The position numbers were made by a program, and so were the translations under genes. A stretch of 64,000 nucleotides of DNA from Tritrichomonas musculus (Eukaryota > Parabasalia > Tritrichomonadida > Tritrichomonadidae): positions 124,001-188,000 of the forward strand of contig JAPFFF010000044.1 of assembly GCA_039105265.1 (NCBI GenBank). Direction: 5' to 3'. Shown here piece after piece: positions 42,932 to 54,125 of the stretch. The notes beneath the pieces were generated by a model, which had not been told where the DNA came from, did not search any database, and worked only from the letters and a program-made list of their open reading frames with translations. Within the stretch, counting starts at the first letter, position 1. Every line of letters starts with the position of its first letter.

Positions 42932-45340
42932 CAGGCTGCGCATTTCAAATCGGCCCTTTTACAGTTTCAAATCGGCCCTTTTTTCCTTGTGAAACATTTC
43001 AATTGCTATTTGGTCCTAAAAAGTTAACTGATCATCAAAATTAACGGATATACAGTTTCAAATCGGCCCAAATAACGGATATTTCTGTTTCAAATCGGCC
43101 CATTTACAGTTTCAAATCGGCCCAAAAAACGATAGGAGTAGTTTTTTCGACCAAATAGCGACAGTTATGCACGTTAAAATGATTTTGATTTTTTTTGAAT
43201 GATATGCAGTTTCAAAAAGGCCCTTTTTTTTGCCTTTTTCACCTATAACTGCTTTTTTCGCCTATTACAGATATATGTAACAAGAAAAGTAATATCATAA
43301 ATGATATTTCGTTTTATATTTTATAAAATTATTATCTATATAGTAATATGAGATCGATATTATTTTTTCTTTAATTGATTCCAATTTTCAATAGTTATTA
43401 TCTTATACTTAAAATATGATGAGACGATCATGCTTTCACCTTTTTAGATTTTATTGACCTTGTTATTTTTAATTCACCTTTTTTGTTAGATTTCCTTGAA
43501 ATACAAGAAGAGTATATTTAAATATATATAATTAATTAAATAATAATTATATATTATTTATGATCTTTTATATAAATAATTTTAAATTCAAGATATTCAT
43601 TTATTATCTATCATATCACCGATATTATGACACTTAATAAATGTAGTTTCAAATCGGCCCTTTGTGGTTACATTTTTTGGAGATTTCTCAAAATTGTAGT
43701 TTCAAATCGGCCCATTTGCACTTTCAAATCGGCCCAAATAACGTATTATTTCAACACCTATTTTGAGGCTTTAAACTGTATTATCTTCCTTGTTTGTACT
43801 TTATATACATCTAAAATGAATTTTCTGAGAATAAAAGAATAATATGATAAAAAAACTAGTGATTTGTAATAAATGATATTATATCAGATATTTTTATAAT
43901 TTTTTTGATGATTATTTTGGTTAATTATATTAGAATGAGTACTGAATAATTAGTTTTTTTGCAGATTTTATTTAAAAACTCTTTTACATTTATGCAAATA
44001 CATATTCTGATAATAAAATGAGTTGATAAAAAAGAAAAAAATAAGCATAATTATAATCTTTACATGTATAATCAGTTAGGCTTAACTTTTTGTTCTTCAT
44101 AATGTCAAAAAAAGATCAATGAATACAATGAAAATTGAAATAATTTTCTTGTAAGTATGTTTAGTAAAAAAAAATGTAAAAAGATACTTATAAATTGATG
44201 AAAAGATATTTATTAATGATGTAGCTGATTTTCTAAAGGACAAATGCATATTATTGGATTAGAATTTTAATTAAAAAATGTCTTTTGGAATGTACTTAAA
44301 TCAGATAATTTTTTTGGATGCGATTCAATCTGACTTGTAATTGTTGTTTCATTAATAATTAATGATCGAATATCATGAATAAAACTGGATAAATTAATGC
44401 GTAAAAAAATATAATCATTGACATTATCATTTGATTCATATGCTTTAAAAATAAACAAAGATCATAAATCATCAGATATTGAATTCATGAAATATAAAAA
44501 AAACTCGTTAATATCTTGAACACCATCAGGTAAGACTTTTGATCCTTCCCATCCTTTCCATTCTTTAAAAAAATTATTAATTGAAATACTATTTGACTTA
44601 TTTGAATAAAATGTATCATATATATCTTTGAGTAATTTTTCATTTATATTGGTTAATGGGTGAGATGAAATATAATCAATAAAATCTGGACAGAGAAAAA
44701 GTAGTTGTAGTAAAGATATCGCATAGCATTTGTTGTCGGTATTATTAATTCCTCTGAAAACATGATAATCTATATCTAAATTTGCTTGTTCTATTGCAGC
44801 TAATCGTTGTTTGAGTAATTCGGGGTTCCTTCGTTCTGACATTTATTTGTAAAATAGTTTTATAAAATTTAAAAGTTTTATGGTGAAAAATTGACCATTT
44901 TTCCATCGTTACTAACTTGCAATTTCAAATCGGCCCTTTATTGCAGTTTCAAATCGGCCCAAATAACGGTTTTTCGAGAAAATCAAAATTTGAGTTAATA
45001 AAATACTAAATAACTTATATAGATACCTCGTTAAATATATTAATAAAATTGTTTTTATTTTATTTGATATCTGAAAAAATATCATAATTTCAAATTTTTT
45101 TTAAACTTTTCTTTTATAATTTTTTATAAATTATGGGGTTAATCAATGGTAAAAAATACGAAAAAAATATAAAATTTAAATTTTCAAAAAAGATATATCA
45201 AAACAAAAATAAGATTTTACCCTTTCAAATATTCTAAGATATCTGTCCAACGGATCATATCATCAGTTAACCTTTTAGGACCAAATAGCAATTGAAATAT
45301 TTCACAAGAAAAAAAGGGCCGATTTGAAATGCGCAGCCTG
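42932..45340. mobile_element. 2.4-kb DNA transposon carrying a USP-like gene and repeated TTTCAAATCGGCCC motifs
   Basis: Terminal inverted repeats of about 90-110 bp start CAGGCTGCGCATTTCAAATC and run through GCTATTTGGTCCTAAAA to GTTAACTGAT. TA flanks both sides (42930-42931, 45341-42). The 14-mer TTTCAAATCGGCCC occurs ten times in plus orientation (42943, 42965, 43056, 43088, 43110, 43647, 43700, 43722, 44923, 44947) and once inverted at the right end (45316). The left repeat has one extra copy. The cargo is a USP-like reading frame (44270-44842); no transposase is recognised, so it is probably mobilised in trans. Confidence 0.82.
44270..44842 (-). pseudogene. USP-type deubiquitinase fragment inside a transposon
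   Basis: The frame starts at ATG 44842 and reads YHVFRGINNTDNKCYAISLL then QLLFLCPDFIDYIS. This matches the Cys box of ubiquitin-specific proteases (family C19), G-L/I-x-N-x-x-N-x-C-Y-x-x-S-x-x-Q, with the catalytic Cys present. DGVQDINEFFLYFMNSI matches the downstream QDA/SEFL motif. A TGA at 44460 interrupts; the same frame continues for 63 codons (44267-44458) with a weak match to the next USP segment. The His box is missing, so the domain is incomplete and the enzyme cannot be active alone. It probably is a captured host gene piece. Two copies of the element's 14-mer lie about 80-120 bases upstream of the ATG. Confidence 0.68.
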
Positions 45341-45452
45341 TATAAGATTTTTCCAATAAAAAACTCAAATCTCTTATTTTAAGCACTTTTATCAACTTTA
45401 AACTCGGAAATACAATACTTTTTCAAAATTTTATTTCAAACAATATTATATA

Positions 45453-45930
45453 TAGACTTGTTATTTTGAGAATCGATATCAAAAACGTCACTTTTTTACA
45501 TCTGATACTCGATTATCAGTTTACAAATCTGATATCGAGATTATCGATTATCAAGATATCAGATATGAAATGTGATATAAAAATAATTGTAAACTTGATA
45601 TCAATTACCGAGATCTCGAGATCTCAAACAGATTTATCTTTTTTTATAATTGTTATTTGTGATTTTATTATATCTAAAAATAAATAATAGAATGTATTGA
45701 TGTTTATTTTAAGATTAAAATCAAAAAATACATTCTTTTTTATGAAATATTTGAGAATGAATTACGATCATATATTTATCAAAAAGTTTAATTGAAAATT
45801 CTGATATCAAAAGCTGAGAAAAAAAATTCTCGATCTCTGAAATCGATCTCGAGAATCTGTGTATATTTATGTATCGATATCAAAAAGTCAATCAATTATC
45901 GATCTCGAGAATCGGAGAATAACAAGTCTA
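45453..45930. mobile_element. 478-bp hAT-like MITE
   Basis: Ends TAGACTTGTTATT and the complement, with an exact 8-bp duplication ATTATATA on both sides (45445-45452, 45931-45938). The interior has many ATCTCGAGAT/GATATC palindromes and no supported gene. Confidence 0.8.
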
Positions 45931-46162
45931 ATTATATATATAATGATTTTGAAAATGATAAATCTGTCTTTTTTTATGAATATTGAATATTATAACACTT
46001 TTTATATTATTTTAATGATTTTCAAAATTATAAAACAAAAACAAAAAAGGAAAAAAATTCAATTTAAAAGATAATTGTTTATTAATAGTATTATAAATGC
46101 ATATTAATTAAAACTAACCTTTTTTTGATTTGGTTTGTATCCTTTTGCTTTTTTTTTTTTTG

Positions 46163-48995
46163 AGAGGTGCGGACAGGGTGAAGTGATTTAGATTCGCACC
46201 AAAATTTGTGTATATTAATTATTTTTTATGAGCATTATAATGATATAATTTTTTTTTATTTTCGTCCACGGGGCCGACCTGTGGCGATAGATGATTTTTT
46301 TTCTGAGGTAGAAAAATATAAACCACTGAAAAAAATATAAAAATATGTAAACTATAGAAATTATGTAATTAATAGAAAAATCTATTATTTAGAAGAAAAA
46401 AAGTAATAAAAACATGATAAAAATCATTTTTATACTATTTAAAAAAATGTGTCTCGCTTGTTATTATCTAATTATTAATGTATGATATAGTTTCCACTTA
46501 AATTGGCCCAAAAAAAAATTGAGAAAATGAAAATGGGCCAAATTTAACAAAAAAAAGTATTTTAAAATTATATTATTAATATATAATTGTTATATATTTT
46601 ATTTATATCATATAATTATTATAATATAATAAAATAATAAATTACATATTAAGATATGAATTTAAATGAAACGACTCTCAATTATTATTTACAGTAATTC
46701 CAAAAATCTCAGATATATTCAATTAATCTCAGACATTTTTGAGAAAACTTTTAATTATTTGAAAGAATTTATTCAATCTATAGAATTATTTTAAGAGTAT
46801 ATTTGTTCAATGATTTGAATAGGCAATGATATTTGACCTTTTTATTCTTCATTGAAAAAGTAGGAATTTTGAAAGTTTTTTGAAAAAAATTGAAAGTCTT
46901 TCAGTGAGTTTTCTCAAAAATGTCTGAGAATTTTTCTTTATGTCTGAGATTATTTGAATTACGGTACTATATTCTCAATTTTATTCTAGAAGATTCTTTT
47001 ATTCAAAATTTATGAAAAAAAATTAATGAAAAAAAAAACTTTCTACATTTGATTTAAATTTTAATTAAACTTCAAAATATATAAAGAAAATTATTTATTT
47101 CATATATCTCTCAAATTAACATTTTATGAGAAACGCTTTGAAATTAAAATTGTTCAATATTAAGAATATACAGTTATATAAAGTTTATTAATTGTTTATA
47201 TTTATTTTAAATATTTTTATAGCATATATAATATTATTAAAAGTTATATAATCTATGATATACATATAAATATAAAAAGATATTTGCTTAAGGTGGTTTT
47301 ATGGAAAATAAAATCCCAAAAAAACTTTACTCATTCCTTTTCAATTAAAAAACAAACTTGATATATATCAACAAAACAATAAGGAAAATAAATAACTAAT
47401 GATAAAGACTATTATTCCTTTTCTATGATTTTTACATGAAATTATATCTTTTGTTAATTAGCTAACATTTATTAAAACAAAATATAAAAATCAAATAAAG
47501 AGAACTTATGCATCAATAAAATATCAGCAATTTTAAAAATCATCATTTATATTGATATAATATTTTTATAATATGCAAATTCATTCATCAAATATATTTA
47601 AAAATTCACTATAATTACTTGTATTCCGTGTAAAATAAATTAACAAAAGTACTTCTGGAATCATTGTTTTTTTATGGCAAATGCAAATATTTAGAATTTT
47701 TTTTACTTTTTCAAGTAAAAAGAAAAAGGAAAAACTTAAAAACTTAATTTAACGGTACCAATCAATGGAGTTTTACAAAAACTCTTGCTATTTAATCTTT
47801 AAATTTTAATAAAAACGAAATTGTATATTAAAATATTGTAATTAATCGATATTTTCAAACTTGGTTAATTGAATAGTAAGTTTTATTTGATTTTGCTCTA
47901 AAATATATTATTAAAATTTAAATTTAAAAGCCACATATTGAGATAAAATTTTCAAAGTCTAATTCGACAATCAGTGAAAAGATTGAGAGAAAACAAAATA
48001 ATGATATATTATCTCGGAGGATAAGTTTAGAGATTGTCAGGCCCTAATTTTTTATTTAGGTCTTTAATAAAAATATAAAAAAATTAAATTTCCAATTTTT
48101 GATTTTACCTTGAGTTAGAGGCGCGACATCATTAGAATATTAGAATTGATGATGGGTTTCCTAAGACCAAATTTTTATAAGTTTGATATTCGACGAAAAA
48201 TTAACGAACGAAAATGAACTTTTTTTTTGGTGACCAGTAAAAAAAAAAAGATATTCTTCAATTGCATTCAAATTTTGAAGCGGCAGGTCACAAATTGAAT
48301 GCATAAGGTCAAATCAAAAAATAAAAATATTGCGAAATCTACTGAATTGTATCATACATATATCTTTTATTTATCATTTATTTTATTTATTATTTATATA
48401 AATATACTCAATTTTTAATGAAAATATCTGAAAATGGACAAACGAGGGTTCGTAAAACTCCCTTAATATTTACATTAATATTTTTTATTGAAAAAAAATC
48501 GTTATTAATGTTTATGATTTTAAAATTGATTTTTGCAGCTCAGCCCCCTGAATCAAATTAAACTAAATTTAGCATATCTTTATTAAATTAAATGTAAAAT
48601 ATATAAATGTAATTATAATCTAAATAAATTCTTTATTTATTTAGATATTTCAAAAAAATATGTAAAAATTCATTAAAATGAACTTTTTAACAAAATATGA
48701 AATATTTATAAAATAACAAAATGCATAATTAATCATTAATTTCCAATATATATAATAATTAATCATTAAAATTTCAATCCATCCATCAGGTGGCTGTATT
48801 AGGTTATTTTCATAGGATACTTGTTTGTGTTATTATAACTTATATAATTGATATTTTAAAACATTTAAATAATAAATATATAAAATAAGTGCACTAGAAT
48901 ATAATATCAAAATTTTATTTAGTAATTATTAATACATAAAAAGATATACATATTTTTATAAACGTTAAAAATGTAAAGTAGGTGTCCGCACCTCT
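46163..48995. mobile_element. 2.8-kb Mutator-like element, non-coding, with 9-bp target duplication
   Basis: Terminal repeats AGAGGTGCGGACA (left) and TGTCCGCACCTCT (right) are exact complements. The 9-bp duplication TTTTTTTTG flanks them (46154-46162 and 48996-49004), as made by Mutator-like transposases. No long reading frame lies inside. The minus strand near 46258-46300 ends a short frame in TGRPRGRK, an AT-hook-like relic. The element is inserted in the 3' end of the transposase gene that runs from 50208 down. Confidence 0.75.
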
Positions 48996-50208
48996 TTTTT
49001 TTTGTGTTATTTTTTTAGTTAATTTAGCATTTCGCTCAATTTTTCTTTTTTCTCTAAAAGTTTCTTTCCTTTTTTGACTGTTCTTTTTTTTTTGTGTTTG
49101 CTTTCTTGTGCTTATGTCGTTATGGTATGTGTTGTTTTCTAAATTAATTTTTTTTAATAATTGATATTCCCAATTATCTTCATTCCACTCCAATACAGCT
49201 TCTGAAAGCCTCATTTCGGTTGAAGTAGAATATTTTAAGTTTTTTGATAAATATTTTGTTTTTAAACGATTAAAACACTCATTATTTTGCGTGTTTAATT
49301 TGGGGTTAATTTTCTGGGCATAATGATCGTTTTCTTTCAAAAATTTTAATGTTTTATTTTTAAATAAATCAGTATTATTTCCAGTATATAATCTTAACTT
49401 TGCATTTTTATCATGTATACATGATGTATGATTTCCAATATAATGTTCAGCCATGTTATAATATAATTCAACTCTTTTTTGTTGAGATAAACTTGTATTT
49501 CTAAATAAACTATTCAAATATCTGGACATACTTTCCATCAATCCATTGAAAGGTTTACCTTCTCTTTTATTTAAAATTTTCTAAATTTTTTTTAATTGAT
49601 TTTAAAGCATGTCCAACATCCAAAACTTCTTTAATTTGCCATTTGGATTTTTCAATGAGAGATCTTGTTACCCCATCGTTATCATGGATATAATATTTCA
49701 CTTTTTGAGAGTTTTTCCATCGTTCTATCAATCTTTCCATACAAACTTTTTCTAAATTTCGTGAACATTCTTCTGTGTTTCCTGTTACATATTGTTTGGG
49801 AATCAAAGAAATTTCAAAATCTATTATTTTTCTGGTTTTTAAATCAATAAAAGTGACTATACATGCAGATCCATGCCGCCGATGATCCCATGCTCCATCA
49901 ATTGAAATTATCGTATCGTCTGAAATATTTTCAGAAAATTTTTTGGCAGAATCTTTAGCCATTTTTATAATTACTGGTGAAATTATATCTTGATTTTTAT
50001 AAAAAGTTTTTTCTGAGCAAATCTCAATACCATTAAAATTGAATATATTTCTTGCGATTGAATATGAAAGGCCAAATATTAATATCGACATGGTGAATCT
50101 GATATCGTTATCAATTGAAAAAGTTTTGTCTGTTTGTATTTTTTTATCATTTCTTAAATAAACTAGGGAATTAATTGAGTTTCTTCCATTTTCTTTGGAA
50201 ATTTGAAT
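48915..50208 (-). pseudogene. Mutator-like transposase A, interrupted
   Basis: An open frame runs from about 50208 (the first ATG is at 50091) through SDDTIISIDGAWDHRRHGSA with a first catalytic Asp, YYIHDNDGVTRSLI with a second Asp, and KEVLDVGHALKSIKKNL. A frame shift near 49550-49570 joins it to EGKPFNGLMESMSRYLNS, GNHTSCIH, NTQNNECFNRLKTKYL (candidate catalytic Glu in NNECFN) and a very basic tail. The tail is cut by the 46163-48995 element; across that insertion the frame would continue KKKQKDTNQIKKR. The family is the same as the gene at 50935-52284. It is dead through one shift, one insertion and a missing N-terminus. Confidence 0.72.
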
Positions 50209-50260
50209 TAATCATTAGTTACTTTTCTTGAATTATTAATGATAACTACCTTATTTACAT

Positions 50261-50878
50261 TTTCAATTTGAAGATAATTATTAAATCTTTTTTTTAACAA
50301 ACTTAGATTTATTCAAGCAATTATGCTCATATATTTGCAATTAAATATCACATCTTCTTCTCAAATATTGAACAATAATCAATTCATATGAATTTTCAAT
50401 TTGAAGGTAATTATTAAATCTTTTTTTTACAAACTTAGATTTATTCAAGCAATTATGCTCATATATTTGCAATTAAATATCACATCTTCTTCTCAAATAT
50501 TGAACAATAATCAATTCATATGAATTTTCAATTTGAAGGTAATTATTAAATCTTTTTTTTACAAACTTAGATTTATTCAAGCAATTATGCTCATATATTT
50601 GCAATTAAATATCACATCTTCTTCTCAAATATTGAACAATAATCAATTCATATGAATTTTCAATTTGAAGATAATTATTAAATCTTTTTTTTAACAAACT
50701 TAGATTTATTCAAGCAATTATGCTCATATATTTGCAATTAAATATCACATCTTCTTCTCAAATATTGAACAATAATCAATTCATATGAATTTTCAATTTG
50801 AAGATAATTATTAAATCTTTTTTTTACAAACTTAGATTTATTCAAGTAATCATGTTCATATATTTACAATTAAACACC
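50261..50878. repeat. Tandem repeat, 132-133 bp x 4.6
   Basis: Units start with TTTCAATTTGAAG at 50261, 50394, 50526, 50658 and 50791. Units are almost identical, differing mainly in T8/T9 runs and G/A at one site; the last is shorter and more diverged. It lies exactly between two Mutator-like transposase genes. Confidence 0.92.
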
Positions 50879-50934
50879 AAAGCAAGGTTGATACTTATTT
50901 GTTGTTTATTAGTTGTTTAATTTGTTAAAGAAAA

Positions 50935-52284
50935 TCATGATTGGGATTTATAATCACCAGGTGGTTCGTTGTTCTTTTCTCTAAGCTTTAATCTAGAAAT
51001 ATTTTTTTTGTACTTTTGGTTCGGAGTTCTTTTAAGAGTGTTTCTTGAATCTCTTTGTATTTCATCTTTTCGTATTTCGTTTAAGACATTAGACGAAATT
51101 GAATTGGGACATATTTTTTGAATTAAATTAGACTCGAAATGAATGTCATTTTTCATCCCTATCGCAATTGAAGCTCTAGCCTCACTGCTAGCAGAAAATA
51201 CTTTATTTTTCGGCATAAACCTTAGGATGTTCGCGTTTACTGATTCATTGTCCTGCGTCCTGCAGACGCCCGTCTGTTTCACAAGGTCAGTCGTTTTGTT
51301 CAGGAACCCATCTAACTTTGTTACCAGACTATTCTCTTTTACTGCTTCTTCCCAAACCCAATAATCATCGTTTTCTCCTTTTCTCTTTCTTGGCCTGCCC
51401 GGACCTCTCTGATCTGTAATATCGAATGGATGGCAGCAATCTGCATGATTGCCAACTACATGCTTGCTCGTATTTTTCCATAACTTTTCCTTTTTTTCTT
51501 CTGAGAGTACGCAAGAAACTAGAACTTTAAACCAGACGATAAGTTTTGTAATAAGTGTAGAAAATATTTCAAAACACTTTTTTATCGTTTTACGCTCATC
51601 ATTTTTTTTATCCTTTAATTCACGAGCACATTGTTCAAAATAATTGTTAGCACTACGTTTTAGCTCCTGTGTAGCATGTCCTGGGTCGAGCGTTTCCTTG
51701 ATATTCATTGAATCATGCCGCTTCAAGAACTGATGTGTTTGATTACAGTGATCGTGCGAAAAAGTAATGCTCTTGTTTGATATAGAATCACCTATTTTAT
51801 CGAACACTCTTTCAAGGCCATTTGTTTCCATGTTATTACTATTTCCGTTATAGTTGCCTTCAAACTTTCCTTTTGACTTCGTCAGGGTTTCACATCCCAC
51901 AAACTTCTTCTGCTTGTTGTCATACACAGTAACTGTTCCGGCAGATCCGCAGTGCTTGTGATTCCAGCTACAATCACATGACAGAGCTGTATTTCTTTTG
52001 ATTTGTTTAGCATATTTATTACAGTCTGTTGATACAATTTCATTGACTGCTTTTAAAACTTTTGGTTGATGATCATAATAAGTTTTTTTGCTGGGTGTTA
52101 ATTTATTCAATCTATTAGCAATGTGCTTAGTTCCTTCATATCCGTTTCCACTTAATAATCCAGAGATCACCATAAGATCAGGATCAATTTTTTCTGTAAC
52201 ATCAGGAGGTTTTTCATTGTGAAGAACTTTTCTATTCTGAGCCATTTTTGTGCAGTGGATTGCTTGTTTCCTTTTGGCACCCAT
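50935..52284 (-). CDS. Mutator-like transposase B, intact frame
   Basis: 449 residues from ATG 52284 (MGAKRKQAIHCTKMAQNRKV). The core has TALSCDCSWNHKHCGSAGTV with a first catalytic Asp, FSHDHCNQTHQFLKRHDS with a second, IKETLDPGHATQELKRSANN, GNHADCCHPFDITDQ with Cys/His residues, an AT-hook-like GPGRPRKRKG, and CRTQDNESVNANILRF with a candidate Glu. It matches the Mutator-type transposase family in which a 'D-G-S/T-W-x-x-R/K-x-x-x-S' block opens the catalytic core. The enzyme would bind and move elements with 9-bp duplications; the elements at 46163 and 54126 are possible clients (inference). The frame has no stops or shifts, so it may be active. Gene A next to it is a distant paralogue. Confidence 0.82.
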   Translation of the reverse strand: MGAKRKQAIHCTKMAQNRKVLHNEKPPDVTEKIDPDLMVISGLLSGNGYEGTKHIANRLNKLTPSKKTYYDHQPKVLKAVNEIVSTDCNKYAKQIKRNTALSCDCSWNHKHCGSAGTVTVYDNKQKKFVGCETLTKSKGKFEGNYNGNSNNMETNGLERVFDKIGDSISNKSITFSHDHCNQTHQFLKRHDSMNIKETLDPGHATQELKRSANNYFEQCARELKDKKNDERKTIKKCFEIFSTLITKLIVWFKVLVSCVLSEEKKEKLWKNTSKHVVGNHADCCHPFDITDQRGPGRPRKRKGENDDYWVWEEAVKENSLVTKLDGFLNKTTDLVKQTGVCRTQDNESVNANILRFMPKNKVFSASSEARASIAIGMKNDIHFESNLIQKICPNSISSNVLNEIRKDEIQRDSRNTLKRTPNQKYKKNISRLKLREKNNEPPGDYKSQS

Positions 52285-52312
52285 GCTTAGTTGAAAATGA
52301 AATCATCAAGAA

Positions 52313-52420
52313 ATTAGCGTATTTTATAACGAAATTAACGTGCATACATTGGAAATCAACGTATTTTATTACAAAGTTAACGTACATACATTGAAAATTA
52401 ACGTATTTGTATTGAAATAA
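52313..52420. repeat. Short tandem repeat upstream of transposase B (44-bp unit x 2.5)
   Basis: The unit contains AACGTATTTTATTACAAAGT, then TAACGTACATACATTG; AACGTA/AACGTG recurs every 20-24 bases. Its position just upstream of the transposase start suggests promoter or terminal binding repeats of the element (inference). Confidence 0.7.
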
Positions 52421-53766
52421 ACTATACTCCCTCATTCAATTTTTAATTTTTGCATTGCTTGATTTATCTATTTTATTTTATTTATAAATGAAACAATACA
52501 CTTCAAAAAATGCAAATAAGAAGTGTGAATTTTTACTTGAATAATTTTTAAGTAGATTTTTAGCAAATGAAGTTTCAAAATTTTAATTTCTCACTAGTGA
52601 TCTTAAATAAAGATATCTCAACATTAATTTATTCTTATTGAGATAAATAACATTTTATTATAATTTTATGGCACATTCTTTAAAAATGAGAGGTCTATTT
52701 CATTTTGAAAAAAATGCGCTTTTTCTATATAAAATCGAACAATTTGAACGATTAATACAGCATTCATTTTTTTAAAAATTTATTTTTAATTCGTATTAAA
52801 AAGTAAAGCAAATCAAAGAGAAAAAACTAATGTTGAGCTTTTAATTATAACATTTTTAAATACTCAAATATTGGACTCAAAAAAAACTATCAAATTAAAA
52901 CTGCCAAATTATTGCGGCATTGATATAAAAGTATTAATTTTTTAATAAAATACAATTATACTTTTGAAACCAATTTAACTATACTTATATTAAGTTAAAA
53001 AATCTAGTCATGCCATAAATATTGCATATTATGTTTTTTTTTAAAAAAAATACACAAAGTCTTCAATTAATTTAAAATATAGGTGCAGTTAAACGATTAA
53101 TTTACTTTTTTAATTAATTAAATATCACAAAAATATTTCAATTTAATATTTCGATGAATTTTGTTTTCTGAGTATAAGTTTATTATTTTTCATTCAAAAA
53201 AACATTGAATTTTTTCTATAAGTCTTTCAAATTTAAATTAAAATAAGAAAAACAATTATATCTCATGAGGATACTAAAAAAAATTATAAAAATTGTTATT
53301 TAGATGATATGAAATTATTCAAAATTATATCTTTATTTAAAATGTGTTAGAAGCATTTGGTGATTAAAAAACAGCAAATAGACGGCACCCTTAATTAAGC
53401 CTTGGTTTTTGTATTTACAATTGTATACAACTTGTCCGTTTAAAAATTACAATTGTAATTACAATTGTAAATACGTTATTTTCTCGATATTAGTTTTTTA
53501 TTTTTATCTTGATCTACAATTATTTTTTTATATTAAAAATGTTTTAAATAATTTAAAAATAAAAAGATAAAATAGTAAAATGTTTTTCAAATTAAATAAT
53601 ATTATTTTTGATTCTTCATAAAATAAAAAAAAAATTATTCGCATTCAAAAAGTTTCATTAATACTACAAATCAAAAAATCGTTATTTTACGAAAAAAGAC
53701 GTTTATAGTATTTGTGATGTAAAAAAAATAAGGCCTACCCTTAATAGTTTTTATTTATTCAATTTA
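52421..53766. other. AT-rich region without genes
   Basis: Nothing coding is seen. A short palindromic stretch ATTACAATTGTAATTACAAT occurs near 53447-53475. Confidence 0.45.
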
Positions 53767-54115
53767 TGGTTCTCCTTCCCAAAAAAAAATGTAAATTATT
53801 CAATATTGAATTAACCCATAGAATAAATAATTCAATAGAGCATTTTTCTGAAAAAGTTTTGGTGAAAAATAAAAAAATATGGCCTTAACGATTAAATCTT
53901 ATTTTATTCAAAATTTTATTGGTTTTTTAATTCTATGATTTCTATCTGCAAAAAACAAAATCGATAAGATTTCATAAAAATATTTTTATTCAGTTATTTG
54001 AAATATATATCTATATAAATTTTATATTTTAATTCATTTTTAAAAACGATATTTATGTATATTTTATTTGTGAAATCTCATTGAATTTAATCTTTTGAAT
54101 TTGAAAGGAGAACCT
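53767..54115. mobile_element. 349-bp MITE, copy 2
   Basis: Same length as the MITE at 35640-35988 but in inverted orientation. The ends are TGGTTCTCCTT and AAGGAGAACCT, with TA on both sides. The copies differ at scattered bases, so neither is brand new. Confidence 0.85.
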
Positions 54116-54125
54116 TATATATTTT

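Noticed and set aside
42757-43044. Frame rich in Phe crossing the poly(T) tract
   Set aside because: Homopolymer translation running into the transposon end; not a gene.
45466-46074. Overlapping short frames
   Set aside because: They lie in a non-coding MITE with palindromes and have no protein features.
50261-50878. CRISPR-like array
   Set aside because: The 132-bp unit is repeated in full without unique spacers, so it is a plain tandem repeat.
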